DNA of 64,000 nucleotides from Siphonodentalium dalli (taxonomy: Eukaryota > Mollusca > Scaphopoda > Gadilida > Siphonodentaliidae), in NCBI GenBank assembly GCA_032622095.1, contig CP136068.1:152049151-152113150 (forward strand), given 5' to 3'. Within the stretch, counting starts at the first letter, position 1, and every line of letters starts with the position of its first letter. The notes below the pieces were generated by a model. The model did no database searches and had not been told where the DNA came from. It saw only the letters and a list, made by a program, of their open reading frames with translations. A program made the translations under genes and the position numbers. This document shows, in pieces, positions 22,707 through 35,610 of the stretch.

Positions 22707-24370
22707 GGCGGACACATAAAGTCTTAAAGTCTATAAACACTATTTGATTTGAATATTCTTTCGAACAGTCTCACCATTGACATATTCATCCGTTCAAACC
22801 AGTTAATCAATTTGTAACTTGGCTTGTAATCGCCGGACCCCGGCTTCCGGCATCTGGGCTTTTAGTCACAACTGAAATAAAAAATAAGTGCGAATTATAA
22901 CAAATGAAGAGTGCAAAGCTCTTAAAAAATCACATTTGATACGTCTTCTGATACATGGTGTATATTCGTATTTTGTTGATGAAGTGCTGCTAAGAACAGG
23001 CTCAGTTGGAACGATAAAACGGCTTCAGTCGGCCATGCTATTTTTTACGAGAAAAAATAGCGCTCCTTCTTGGAGCGAATTTCTGCAACAATTTCACTGC
23101 GTATTGGACCCATTTGGACAAAATTACATTCCCTGTGTCTACTCCTACATTTTGATATACTATACGCCCCAGTATATGGAATATATTAGCTGAAATCGAT
23201 CCTGTTATTGTAAACATCGAGTCTATTTTTAGCTGTTTTCATCGGCGCGTGTTTGCGAGTTCGCCATTACATTATTCGTACTAAAACGGCCATGTTGTAG
23301 CTAAAAACGAATGCGCAGTATTCCAGTTTGTCATTTGGTACCTAACACTTGTTGTTTGCTAGCATATTCATCGAGAAATCTAAATTCTAAACATTGACGT
23401 CGAACGCAGTTTTTCGTGTTTCATGGCACCTTCGCATGGGTGGGTTAATCTGTCTCTTGCTGTGCAATAGATGATAAACTTCATTTTAATATCAAGTCTG
23501 CTTGTGTGCATAGCGTTATCGCTGTAAAAATGCATTTCTACAGCTGTTCCACGGCCTTGATTTCGACAATTTCATGTTAGGTCAGTTGTCGACCAAATAA
23601 TGCAATATGTGTGGATAGGGCGAATGTGGACATTCGTTAGTCACCAAAGGGAGCCTTCTACGTGCTGTATTCCTCGAGATATCGGCCGTTACACGCAATT
23701 TGAAATTCTGTTCCGCAGATTGTCGTTCTATTCCATATTCCATCCCATCCCGCAGATTGTCATGTCCCGCCGTCCGAACGCAGCGACCCCTTTCGTTATA
23801 ATTGTTACAGAAGTGCAGGCGCGTTATTAGGGTCACAATTGCAACTTCCAGAATCCATTTTATGTTTGTTTTCATTTTTGCCTTTCAATTCTGAGATCCG
23901 TTTTAGGCTCATTTCAATTTCAACTTTTTAAATGTAATATTTTAATTCCAACATTAGAGCTTTTTGTAGTAGATTTAAAATATTAAAATAAAACTATTAA
24001 GTAAGAATTGAAATATAAAGTTAGAGTTAGAATTAAAATTTAAGAATTAAAATATTAAGTAAGAATTAAAATATCAAGTTATAATTAAAATATCAAGTTA
24101 GAATTAAAAAGTCAAGTTAGAATTAAAATATAAGAAATAAAATGTTAAGTTTGAATTAAAATATTAAGTAAGAATTAAAAGATTAAGTTAGAGTTAAAAT
24201 GTTAAGTTAGAATTAAAATATAAGAATTAAAATGTTAAGTTTGAATTAAAATGTAAAGTTAGAATTAAAATATAAGAATTAAACTGTTAAGTTAGAATTA
24301 AAATATTAAGTAAGAATTAAAATGTTAAGTTAGAATTAAAATGTGAAGTTAGGATTGTGACCCTAATAAC
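22707..24370 (+). repeat. Repeat unit C
   Basis: Direct copy of unit B with a few percent differences and small indels (for example an extra TTTTGTTGATGAAG segment near 22970). It shares both the minisatellite and the segment with paired open frames. Confidence 0.85.
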
Positions 24371-25069
24371 CCTCCATAGTATTCTTGCTAAAACCTAACC
24401 CCGACTATATATATGCCGCTAAAGTCGCGCGTACACTGACCGTAATTCTACGAAACATATAAACCATACTCGTATTTAAATTCGCGCAACACTATTTTTC
24501 GCTCAGTTTTGAATTCGCGCACTTTAAATTCGCACACATAGCTGCGCGATTCAAAACTGACAAAAATATTTTCGTAATATTTCTGTGATATTTTCGTATA
24601 TCTTGGAGCTGATGCCAGTTGGGTTCTTAGTCATTGCTTTGAGATAGTATTATCACAGGAGCTTGGAATTTGGTCAAAACCCCTCTTTTATTGGCAGAAC
24701 CACCACCCGGGACCATAGGTCACGGAAGGAACGAAACACGAATTTGTTGCCACCCATTTTGAACTCAACTGTGTTCCTACAAAAAATATATTTTCACTAA
24801 AAACTTTTGGTACCTCTTACACCTTAGATGCCAATCTACAACATTCCATAGGTATATTTTTCCAGTTCTTCGAAAACCTCACTTTATTTCGGTAATGTAT
24901 TGTAAATTCACCAACGAAGACAAATCTGCGTATTCTCCATCACCCGTTCTAGAATCTGAGTAGCGGAACTGGTACCAAAATATGCGGAAACTTTAAAACT
25001 ATGATCCGGAGACGGATAGCATGAAAGTACCGTTTATAATTTCGAACATAGCTGCTGATTACATGTTTA

Positions 25070-25180
25070 TTACATGACCGTACCGAGATCATCATGAACT
25101 TTTTGATGGATGATAACATTGGCGTCTAGATGGGAACGAATCATTTTGGGCTCATTTGCATAAAAACATGGCCGCTGACA
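25070..25180. repeat. Diverged single monomer of the 160-bp satellite
   Basis: ATGGGAACGAATCATTTTGG followed by CATAAAAACATGGCCGC matches the core of the arrays at 32326-35705. Confidence 0.6.
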
Positions 25181-26110
25181 GTTTGCCGACAGAGAAAACA
25201 ATGACTTTGAAATAAAGGGATATAATCATATAACAAGGCCCACGTGCATTTTCGCATAATTTTTTTGAGTTATATCCCTTCGACCATAGCGCTCAACACC
25301 ACACATTAAGGACCACATTCGGTTTCAAATTTCCATTTTATTTATTCATGAGGAATTGGTCATTTGTGAGACTATTTATTAGTGGTAATTGGTAGTTGGT
25401 AGCACCGTGAGACTTCAATGCACATAGTATACGGCAGCCCTGGGAATTAGCATCGACAATGGGCAGTGCCGAGGCAAAAGCCGACGCGAAATGAATTTGC
25501 GTCAGCATTTTTTTAGCCGAGGAAAATAAATATAGACATGTTCAATTAGTTTGTGAATTTGACGTTCGTTGAAGTGATAGTGATGCCATGATCCGTACGG
25601 CACATGTCCACAAAATAATTTTACTCGCAATTTGCACACATTGACACGATCAGCTAGTTTGGTCAATAAAAATCTGACATCGTTATCCGCCTCCAAGCAA
25701 CCGGTTACGGTTGATAGAGCAAGCTGCACCAACTTGAAAGGAGGTCATTGTGCCAGTCGCATGCGCGCGACATACCAATGATCTCACAACGTCGCCAACT
25801 AATGCTAGCGCTTTGATGTTTCCGATGAAGCATATCCAACTTGACAAGCACGTGCTCCGATGTTTTTTTTAAAACTTTTTCGACTGCGCATTTCCGGGAA
25901 GTTTGGGACTATTATACATTTATACTTGCTCTAACTTCCCTGTTTGTTGCATATGATGGGTTTCAACCTACATGGAGAATATTATAACTTGGGACGGTAT
26001 TACGATATTTTTATTTCAGACGATATTATTGACGATATCAAAATTAAAACCGGCTATACCCGATATATCGTCATATCGCCCAGCACTATTCAGTGGGGCC
26101 CGCCTGAATA

Positions 26111-26195
26111 TGAAAAGCTGGCTACGAATGTGATCGCCATAGAAAAGCTGGCTACATTTGTGATCGATTAAAAAACCTGGCTACGAATGTGATCG
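26111..26195. repeat. Short tandem repeat AAAAGCTGGCTACGAATGTG
   Basis: Three units of about 32 bp ending GATCG, with the last unit starting AAAAACCTGGC. Confidence 0.75.
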
Positions 26196-26540
26196 GATCG
26201 CGGAGCCTTGTGACAATGACCCCATCAGCGAAAGTTACATTAAGTAATGTTTTTAATATTTTTTTGGTATTTTTGATTTTGAGAAAATCAATGCCGATGG
26301 TGGCTAGCTGTCTTGAATTTAAAAATTGAATTTCCAATTCATGAGCACAGGCTATATAATCATATGCATAAAGCCATTCTTTTAAGAGTTTTGGTGCTGA
26401 TCCGTTACGACACACGAGTCACGAGTGACGTATAATATTTATAGATCCTGGTACCGGTGCAGTTAACAATACTTATAGTTGCTTATTACATAAAATTTAT
26501 GTTAGCGAGTTTATCACTAACACAAATTTATAAACTAGTT

Positions 26541-26544
<4 letters not shown>

Positions 26545-26584
<40 letters not shown>

Positions 26585-26595
26585 GAGAGAGAGAG
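26545..26595. repeat. (AG)n microsatellite
   Basis: About 50 bp of AG dinucleotides with one AGGGAGGGG interruption. Confidence 0.95.
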
Positions 26596-27749
26596 TTTTG
26601 GCCCCCTTATGACCAATAATTGCAACCAGTAGCATTACAAAGTCAAGTAGTACATATAGGCCTACCGGTACATAACGAACATAAAACAAGAAGAAAAAAA
26701 CAATACCACGTGGTCGTGCCATAAATAGAAATAAATTATATATGAAATATTTGTACAAATTACCATTCAGTCAAATGAAGAATATCTTCTTGGACAGTCG
26801 TCATTTTCATCAGATGATAACAGCAGACAGACAAATACAAAAAATTTCAAGAAAATACACAAAACATCAGGATAAGATCATCAAAAACGCGCATAGTATG
26901 ACGCAAACATAAACTGATTTAAGTTTTCTGGCGCCTAAGTTCGAAAACCGCACGCACTTTCAAATATTTTTGAATTTCGCGGGCTTTAAATTTAGGTTTC
27001 GATTTTATTTCGTTCCGACTTTGTTATTCCGGAAAAATGGTTTTGTGCCATTTGTCATTCAGATTCTAGAACGGGTGATGGAGAATACGCAGATTTGTCT
27101 TCGTTGGTGAATTTACAATACATTACCGAAATAAAGTGAGGTTTTCGAAGAACTGGAAAAATATACCTATGGAATGTTGTAGATTGGCATCTAAGGTGTA
27201 AGAGGTACCAAAAGTTTTTAGTGAAAATATATTTTTTGTAGGAATACAGTTGAGTTCAAAATGGGTGGCAACAAATTCGTGTTTCGTTCCTTCCGTGACC
27301 TATGGTCCCGGGTGGTGGTTCTGCCAATAAAAGAGGGGTTTTGACCAAATTCCAAGCTCCTGTGGTATTATATTAAACACCATCGCGGCGGATTTACATC
27401 GTGTGGACAATAAACTGGTAACTACATACATCATAATTTTGTGGCGACCTGGACTATTAGCATTTCTTATACAAGCATTTTCAACAATGCGTCTATGTTA
27501 CCATGATTTGTCGCTTGGCATTGTGAGCAATGATCTTGGTATAGTGGTTGGCCGGATGTAAACATGTGCAGGTGTAATTGTCTATTTATCCGTTCATAAT
27601 ATATGTAAACTCAGCAACATAGCCCTCTTGTATTTCCTATGGACTGTGGTTTAGATTAAACTTGGCAGTCGTACTATTTTTCGCTCAGTTTTAAATTCGC
27701 GCACCGATGGGTGCGCGAAAAATAGTTCTGCGCGAATTTAAATACGAGT

Positions 27750-28164
27750 AAGGTAGTTATGTATCTACTCCAACAAGCGGTGCCATAATGCACGTACCGA
27801 GAACAGCTGCATGGACTCTATGAGTTGATGTTCAACCTTGAAATGTTTGATCGTTTCGTTTCATCAGATTATGCCTGATGCATTAGATTTTTCATTTTTA
27901 TTTGAAATGTAATGTTTTGTGGCAGGTGCGCTCGACTTATCGCCCTGTGTCATCGAAATATAGTGTAGATAAAAAGATCCCGCGTGGTTATCTATACCGA
28001 TGATGATCGATAGCATGGCAATAACTCTTCATATAAGCAATCAATACGTTTGAAAGACATGTGTGGTTCAGTCTGTATGATGCACAGCCATGGAAGTGGG
28101 TGGCGGGTCCGGGTCCAACTTAGAATTTCCAACTTGATCTTAGTGATATCAATAAATAGCCTTT
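27750..28164. other. Intergenic, nothing recognised
   Basis: No motif or repeat match seen. Confidence 0.3.
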
Positions 28165-28285
28165 TCATCCGAATCAATTATATCACAAAATGAATATATG
28201 ATATCACAAATTCGAATAAGTGATATCACAAATTCATTTTATGATATCATAAAATCGAATATGTGATATCAATAAATGCTTACTT
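28165..28285. repeat. GATATCA tandem repeat
   Basis: About five units of 25-32 bp with TGATATCACAAATTCGAATA; each unit contains the palindrome TGATATCA. Further single TGATATC words occur to 28345. Confidence 0.75.
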
Positions 28286-29332
28286 ATTTTATATAAATAA
28301 ATCGGGTGAAAAGACTATATATTGATATCACTAAATCACCCGAGGGTATCACCAGACCATGCGGTTTTGATAAATGAACATATCTTCCTTCAGATGAAGC
28401 TATATATCTCCCAGTTAGATGTTGATATCCACTATTAAAAACATAATTTCGCAAAGCGGAATGTTCCCTCAATGGGATAGCGGCCATAGCTTGCTCTCAC
28501 CCGATAAATTTAATAGAAATTCCGACATTTCCGTTTTTATCATAAATAGTAGGCACTTTTTGACTTTAGGTTGTTCGTTTGAAACATAATTATCAGTCAG
28601 AGATGGCGGATAATGCGTGTATCAATAGAAAAATATATGTTTAATTAACCATAAAATTGTCTAGCCTTCAGAGCTGTTCGCAAAAATACTATCTGCGTCC
28701 AAGTGTGGATACCCACCATAATTTCGGGTATCAAAGCCGCAGATCGATCCTGGGATGAGATGTCGCCAAACCAGAGCTGAGATGTCAAAGATGCGAATGA
28801 TATGCTTCACATTTTGACCGTTTCTGCTTGAAAATATCCCAATTATCATTCGGACAAGCCGGCACATGGATCATCTTTAGGGTGGGGATGCATGTGCAAG
28901 AGTGAATTAAAACGTGTATGTTTGTTTGTGTTTTATGTTCTAATGTCATATTAATAGTATAGACTATTCTGTGTTATTCGATAATATAGGCCCGGAACTG
29001 TACAACGAATGGAAAAATTAAATCAGTGTAAATCATGAGTTAGCAGGGACGTGGCTAGAGGGTCACTTCTATTTGCACCCCCATGTTAGGTTCGAGTTTT
29101 CATCGAGTTTACAACGGGTTCTTCTAACTGCTGGATATGACAACCCCTAAGTTTAGATTTTTTCATCTGGTGACCATTTCAGTTCACAAATATGACCGAA
29201 ATTATTTAAATTATCTAAATATGCGGGTTTTTTGTATGAAAACAGTGTCCAAATGTCCGAGTCAAAAGATGTCCATGTGGTATTGGGAATTTTGTCTGAA
29301 TCCAATTTTAACTTGTTTGTGAGACTTATTGG
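28286..29332. other. Intergenic, nothing recognised
   Basis: Contains several 60-83 codon frames without family motifs or splice signals. Confidence 0.3.
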
Positions 29333-29560
29333 AGAATAATCTTGCTCAAAGTTGTTCTTTTTATGAATATTATAAATCCAAATTGCCAACACACACACCG
29401 TCATTCTGATGTATTAATTAAATGCACTGACTCTGGATGGCGAAATCATTTGTGTTTGTTTATCGCCGATTCTTGCGTCCCGAATCCAGATGTAAATATT
29501 TACAATTGAGCGTAGTTTTGACGATGTTTTCTATTGAGCGGTATGGTCGATTTGCTACAT
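29333..29560. repeat. Dispersed repeat (GGCGAAATCATTTG family)
   Basis: GAGAATAATCTTGCTCAAAG, then GACTCTGGATGGCGAAATCA and AATATTTACAATTGAGCGTA match 41595-41800 and, inverted, parts of 46080-46170 and 53800-53970. The 140-codon frame at 29437-29859 starts inside it. Confidence 0.7.
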
Positions 29561-29954
29561 TGACGAGGTTTCACGAATTCGAACAAGTCCATAATATGTC
29601 TTTAATAATGAGACAATATACACTAAATTTGTGGGACTCTCACGTGTATAACGGTGAACTTGTTAGAGGACATTCACATTTGTTATATAATCGTATAGGC
29701 CTACGTGATCTGCCCGGCGAGTTTGTGGCATCACTCTATCAGATTGACGTCTATCAGATTATTTCTGTGGTTCGAGACGCGAACTGTCTCGTTGAAATGG
29801 CACCTTTAAGACAGTGTGTGTGTCATCTCAATCTAAATATTGCCAAGTGCTTCAATTGATTCAATTAGACTAATGTTTTATAATGAGTTATCAACCTGTA
29901 GACTGGAACAAGAGTGGCTTTTCTCAGCACTCCAATTACTATTTAGTGTTTTAA

Positions 29955-30346
29955 CCCTTTACCCAACAAACCGGCCAAAACCGGCCAAATAAAGCTTCAA
30001 CAGCCTAAAATATCTTCGGTCTGTCTCAATAGAACCATACAAATATGGATATCATTGGAACCGGCTCATTGACTACATTGTGATAGTTACAGTTATGCCC
30101 TGTGCCAATGCATTCTCTTATATATGCGAGTCGACCATAGGTCGCCTCGCATATATAAGAGAATGCATTGGCCTAAACAAAATCTTTTTTTAACACTTTT
30201 TACCATTTTTTCTTACATTCTTTAACAATTTTATAATTTTTAATGTGTTAAGCCAATGCATTCTCTTATATATGCGAGGCGACCTATGGTCGACTCGCAT
30301 ATATAAGAGAATGCATTGGCACAGGGCCCTTCTGTTGGGTAAAGGG
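29955..30346. mobile_element. TTAA-flanked CCCTTTACCCAACA MITE, copy 1
   Basis: Ends CCCTTTACCCAACA and TGTTGGGTAAAGGG between TTAA sites. Contains two blocks of the palindrome AATGCATTCTCTTATATATG...CATATATAAGAGAATGCATT, each with a GTCGACCATAGGTCGC-type centre. Relatives at 37604-37945 and 62039-62493. Confidence 0.9.
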
Positions 30347-30350
30347 TTAA

Positions 30351-31084
30351 ATGGGTCACTCTGGTGCCAAATCGTTGGAAATGCCAAGGGCTTGTGCACG
30401 AAATTGCAAATATGAATGAAAGAACAGCGTTCGCTCCTCTTGGATCCTCTTTTAAAATCATCTCAACGTGATAAAATTATCACAGGCCGGCTAGACTAGT
30501 TAGGAATTTTGGCACAGATGTATTCGTTAATGAAATTGCGTCATATTTTGCAACATGCGGGTTTGCGTGATTACAAGACAGTTGTTTCCATCGCGTTATC
30601 CTCTGCTTCGCCAAAAGAGATATAACTCTATACAGTTACGCGGGTAACGTAGGTTTGCTGAACATACTAATTGTCTAATTTGGCTTTGAAAACAGAAAAA
30701 GGTTACATGCATTGCATGGGAATGATGTACCTGGGATCCACTAAACACGTGTAGTAAGCGTGTTGAACAATAATGTATTTATTGCCAATTAACTCATCGC
30801 CAGAACTATATATATTCATTACTGCTGGCAGCGCGTTGGCCTTTTGGCCTCTCCGTAAGTGTAATGTCAATATCGGAATCAGTAAAACTATCAAACCATG
30901 TGTTATTAATAAATGTTAGTTGGTGACAATGAAAATGCTATTGCCATTCGAAATACTAACATGTATAAGGGCTCTTCTGCGTGCGCATGACATTAAAAGG
31001 GCAATTGACAGGGTGTTCTAAACGCATGCAAGTCTAAAAAAAAAAGAGGGTGTCACCCACCCCCTGTAAAATTCTGAAAATCTC
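30351..31084. other. Intergenic, nothing recognised
   Basis: No coding or repeat signal beyond short unassigned frames. Confidence 0.3.
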
Positions 31085-31527
31085 AAAGGCCCACTTAATT
31101 TTCGAACCATGCACCAGATTACATTATATACAACATATTCCATATTATATACCATTTGAAAGAGGCAGCTCCAAAACATTGTATTATCAACTGATCCGGT
31201 CGAATAAACTGGGTATACATTGTTTTTGTCGAGGTATACTGAGGTGTGTTCTGTGATTAATTTTGATCCAGACTGTACTATAAAGTCTATTATTCTCAAT
31301 GGAAGGGGAATAACTCTATATCTTAGTTTGAATTCTGGGCTGACAAGGGGGGGGGGATGAATCTGAGAATCTCTATCACTTGGTGGACACTCCAAGGCGG
31401 CCACAGCCGTTCCGTATTCTGGTGGAATATACATATTTTTGGTTCCTCTTCCAAATGGTATATTTTATCTTTATGGGATATGTTGTGTATAATGTAATCT
31501 GGGCATTCGAAAATTAAGTGGGCCTTT
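31085..31527. mobile_element. MITE with AAAGGCCCACTTAATTTTCG ends
   Basis: Left end 31085 and right end 31527 are inverted over about 75 bp (CAGATTACATTATATACAAC against its complement; CCAAATGGTATAT). A further end of the same family lies at 42155-42232. A G run at 31350-31359. Confidence 0.75.
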
Positions 31528-32325
31528 AAATAAAATATTTGAAATACCTGCGTGATGATCAGCGATGTTTGTTGACAAATCGCCGTTGCGGTATTGTTTA
31601 CATAACCGTGGTTTCAACTTGCGAATATCATTCTTGGAGAATTATTTTCAGTGAAAAAACGTTGATAACTTTCTTCTTGATGATGATGTATTTAGAGATT
31701 TTTACTACTCACAGTTTCTCAGAATGATGCAGAATGAATTGTAACCTACAAAAGTTTCAAATAAATAAATGCGACATTTCTTCACATCCCGGGTAGGTGC
31801 GGGCAGCGGTAAGTCCTGCGTAGCAACGTAGGGGCCTGAAATCTGCATGGAGCTTGTCTCGTGGTATCATGCGCGGCGTCGCAGGGACGGAGGTCGGGTA
31901 GTCACATCTACCAACAGGTTCCAAATTGACCCCACCCAAATAATACTCATAGGATTAAGTGTTATTGGGGTGGGGTCAATTTATGTATACCTCCGTGTGA
32001 CATACCACCTAGGGTCGGCATACCCTATATCAATCGGCAAACCTCGGTGATTTCGGTAGCAAATAATATTTTCGCAAGAACGATAATCCGAGAAGTTGCG
32101 ATTGACCCTATATAAGTAGTCATCAGTAAGTCACAGGACCATGACCATTTTTGATCACGTCAACGGATTCTCTTTTTTTTTTAAAGCTGTCCTTGTATTG
32201 AATATCTCCACCCAATTCCATTGAGATCTGATGACCCATATTTGAGACATTCGTGCGGACAGACAATATATCATTATTTATATATTTAAAACAATCTAAA
32301 TCTAAATCTAAATAACCCTAGAATG
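31528..32325. other. Intergenic with one strong hairpin
   Basis: Nothing coding seen. The hairpin at 31921-31982 is listed separately. Confidence 0.3.
31921..31982. repeat. Hairpin AAATTGACCCCACCC
   Basis: AAATTGACCCCACCCAAATA at the left is inverted as TATTGGGGTGGGGTCAATTT at the right, with about 20 bases of loop. Confidence 0.85.
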
Positions 32326-32379
32326 AATGAAAGTGTCAATGACACTGTAACTCAACTTAGGTAGGAGGAATAATTTAAT

Positions 32380-34000
32380 GGTTGACCAGCGGCCATGTTT
32401 TTTGGCTGAATGACCCCCAAAATGACTCGTTCCCATCTACATGTCAATATCAACATTCATGACAAGTTTCATAATGATCGGATCAGGGATGTGGTCTGTA
32501 GGGTGTGCCAAAGGATTTAGTGATGCAAAGAATAAATTATAAAATGGCCACCGGCGGCCATGTTTTTTTGCCGAATGACCCCAAAATGACTCGTTCCCAT
32601 CTACTTGTCAATGTCAACATCCATGACAAATTTCATGAAGATCAAACAAACAGATCGGTCTATAACCCATGCTAATGGATTTTGTAGAAATATTAAGTCA
32701 TACAAAGAGTAAAATCCAAAATGGCCATTGGTGGCCATATTTTTTTTGCCGAATGACCCCAAAATGACTCGTTCCCATCAAGAGGTCACTCGGATAATTC
32801 ATATGAAGTTTGGTGATGATCAGATCAGGGATGTGGTATGTAGGGTGTGGCAAAGGATTTAGTGATGCAAAGAGTAAATTCTAAAATGGCCACCGGCGGC
32901 CATGTTTTTTTTGCCGAATGACCCCAAAATGACTCGTTCCCATCTACTTGTCAATGTCAACATCCATGACAAATTTCATGAAGATCAAAAAAACAGATCG
33001 GTCTATAACCCATGCTAATGGATTTTGTAGAAATATTTAGTCATACAAAGAGTAAAATCCAAAATGGCCATTGTTGGCCATATTTTTTTTGCCGAATGAC
33101 CCCAAAATGACTCGTTCCCACCAAGAGGTCACCCCGATGATTTATATGAAGTTTGGTGATGATCGGATCAGGGATGTGGTATGTAGGATGTGTCAAAGGA
33201 TTTAGTGATGCAAAGAGTAAAACCCAAGATGGCCGCCATCGGCCATGTTTTTGGCGGAATGATCCTAAAATGACTCGTTCCCATCTACATGTAAAATGTC
33301 AACATTCATGACAAATTTTATGATGATCAGACAAACAGTACGGCCTGTAGTCCATGTTTTTTGGCCGAATTATCCCAAAATGATTCGTGCCCAACTAGGG
33401 GCCACCGCAATGATGAATATGAAGGTTGGTGATGATCGGATCAGGGTTGTGGTCTGTAGGGTGTGTGAAAGTATTTAGTGATGCAAAGAGTAAAATCCAA
33501 GATGGCTGACGGCGGCCATGTATTTTTGGCAAAATGACCCCAAAATGACTCGTTCCCATCTAGAGGTCACCCCGATGATCCATATGAAGTTTGGTGATGA
33601 TCGGATCAGAGATGTGGTCCTTAGGATGTGTCAAAGGATTTAGTGATGCAAAGAGTAAAATCCAAGATGGCCACCAGCGGCCATGTTTTTTGGCGGAATG
33701 ATCCTAAAATGACTCGTTCCCATCTACATGTAAATGTCAACATTCATGACAAATTTTATGATGATCAGACAAACAGTACGGCCTGTAGCCTGCGCCAATG
33801 GATTCAATTTTGAAATCAAAGATGGCCACCAGCGGCCATGTTTTTTGGCAGAATTATCCCAAAATGACTCGTTTCCATCTACATGTCAATGTCAACATTC
33901 ATGACAAATTTCATAAAGATCAGACCAAAGATACGACATGTAGCCCGCGCCAAAGGAAATTGTTGACGGACACACACGCATACACGGACGACAACCCATG
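32380..34000 (+). repeat. About 165-bp satellite, left array
   Basis: Around ten monomers with GGCCATGTTTTTTGGCCGAA, TGACCCCAAAATGACTCG, TTCCCATCTACATGTCAATG and CATGACAAATTTCATGA. Some monomers carry AGAGGTCACCCCGATGAT in place of the TGTCAATG part, so at least two monomer types alternate. Confidence 0.9.
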
Positions 34001-34479
34001 ACAATAGCTCAAACTTACAAAGTAAGTTGAGCTAAAAATGCTCATTACAGTGACCATTCAAATCAGATTCCATTGAGATCTGATAACCCTTGACAGATAT
34101 TTTTACAGACACAAAAAAAGCAAGATTTCTCGAACGAAGGAGAATATTAGTAACCCTAGATTGAAAAATGTAAACAAACAGCGATTGACATTTCAATGAA
34201 AGCCCTTGTGGTAGTGAACACACATACCAAATTTTATCATGGCTGAGATCGTCAGGCAGATGTGCAAAAAAAAAAAATTCAACCCATGGCCGAGATAATC
34301 AGACTTGCGTATTTCATTGCAAATATGACGATGGATGGATACATAGGGAACCAGTCTATGTAAACATACACTCAGATTCATACTGATACTATTTTTAGCT
34401 CAATTTTACTTTGTAAAGTTTGAGCTATTGCCATGGCTTTGTCGTCCGTGTGTGCGTGTGTGTAAGGCGTCAACAATCC

Positions 34480-35610
34480 AGGCTACAGGTCGTACCTTTG
34501 ATCGGATCATTATGAAATTTGTCATAGCTGTTGACATCAACATTTGTACCGGAATGATTCATTTTGGGGTCATTCGGGAAAAAAACATGGCCGCCAGCGG
34601 CCATCTTAGATTTCAAAATTCAATCCATTAGCACGGGCTACAGGCCGTACTGTTCGTCTGATCGTCATGAAATCTGTCATGGATGTTAATATTGACATGT
34701 AGATGGGAACGAGTAATTTTGGGGTCATTCGGCCAAAAAACATGGCCGCCAGCAGCCATCTTGGATTTTACTCTTTGCATGACTAAATCCTTTAGCACGG
34801 GCTACAGGTCGTACCTTTGGTCAGATCATCATAAAATTTGTCATGGATGTTAACAATGACATGTAGATGGGAACGAGTCATTTTTGGGTTATTCGGGCAA
34901 ATAAAATGGCCGCCAGCAGCCATCTTGGATTTTACTCTTTGTATGACTAAATCCTTTAGCACGGGCTACAGGTCGTACCTTTAGTCTGATCATCATGAAA
35001 TTTGTCATGGCTGTTGAAATTGGAATGTGGGAACGAGTCATTTTGGGGTCATTCGGATAAAAAACATGGCCGCCAGAGGCCATCTTTGTTTTAAAAATTG
35101 AATCCATTAGCACGGGCCACAGGTCGCATTGTTCGTCTGATCATCATACAATTTGTCAAGGATGTTAACAATGACATGTAGATGGGAACGAGTCATTTTG
35201 GGGTCATTCAGCCAAAACACATGGCCGCCTGTAGCCACCTTGGATTTTACTCTTTGTATGACTAAATCCTTTAGCATAGGCTACAGGTCGTACTTTTAGT
35301 CTGATCATCATAAAATTTGTCATGGATGTTAATATTGACATGTAGATGGGAACGAGTCATTTTGGGGGTCATTCGGCCTAAAAACATGGCCGCCAGCAGC
35401 CGTCTTGGATTTTACTCGTTGTATGACTAAATCCTTTAGCACGGGCTACAGGTCGTACCTTTGGTCTGATCATCATGAAATTTGTAATCGATGTTAACAA
35501 TAACATGTAGATGGGAACGAGTCAATTTGGGGTCATTCGGCCAAAAAACATGGCCGCCAGCAGCCATCTTGGATTTTACTCTGTGTGTGACTAAATTCTT
35601 TACTGCTCAT
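34480..35610 (-). repeat. About 160-bp satellite, right array
   Basis: Seven monomers; the ATGGCCGCCAGCAGCCAT box recurs at about 34587, 34742, 34905, 35066, 35221, 35386 and 35550, a spacing of 155-165. Same monomer as the left array, inverted. Confidence 0.92.

Larger units (their letters stand above)
24654..27364. mobile_element. 2.7-kb element with about 305-bp inverted ends
   Basis: Starts CACAGGAGCTTGGAATTTGG like the palindromic MITEs at 13775 and 14000. The inverted match continues from the ends to about 24960 on the left and 27060 on the right (ATCACCCGTTCTAGAATCTG against its complement). GTATTAT flanks both sides (24647-24653, 27365-27371). The interior has only short frames without recognised motifs, so this may be a deleted parent of the MITE family. 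A 7-bp duplication is uncommon; P, Dada or an atypical hAT group are possible. Confidence 0.85.
24468..27749. mobile_element. Outer element bounded by ACTCGTATTTAAATTCGCGCA
   Basis: The left end ACTCGTATTTAAATTCGCGC is inverted at 27730-27749. Both ends also carry ACTATTTTTCGC and TTAAATTCGCGCAC palindromic pieces. The 24654-27364 element lies inside it, so the outer element is an older MITE split by that insertion. Target duplication not resolved. Confidence 0.55.

Noticed and set aside
25502-25732. 76-codon minus-strand frame inside the 2.7-kb element as a transposase piece
   Set aside because: No transposase motif could be recognised; left as unassigned interior.
29437-29859. 140-codon plus-strand open frame
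   Set aside because: It begins inside a dispersed repeat whose other copies (41590-41830, inverted elsewhere) do not keep the frame, and it shows no domain, signal or splice context.
33296-34001. Frames with repeated KMATSGHVFW words
   Set aside because: They are translations of the 165-bp satellite.
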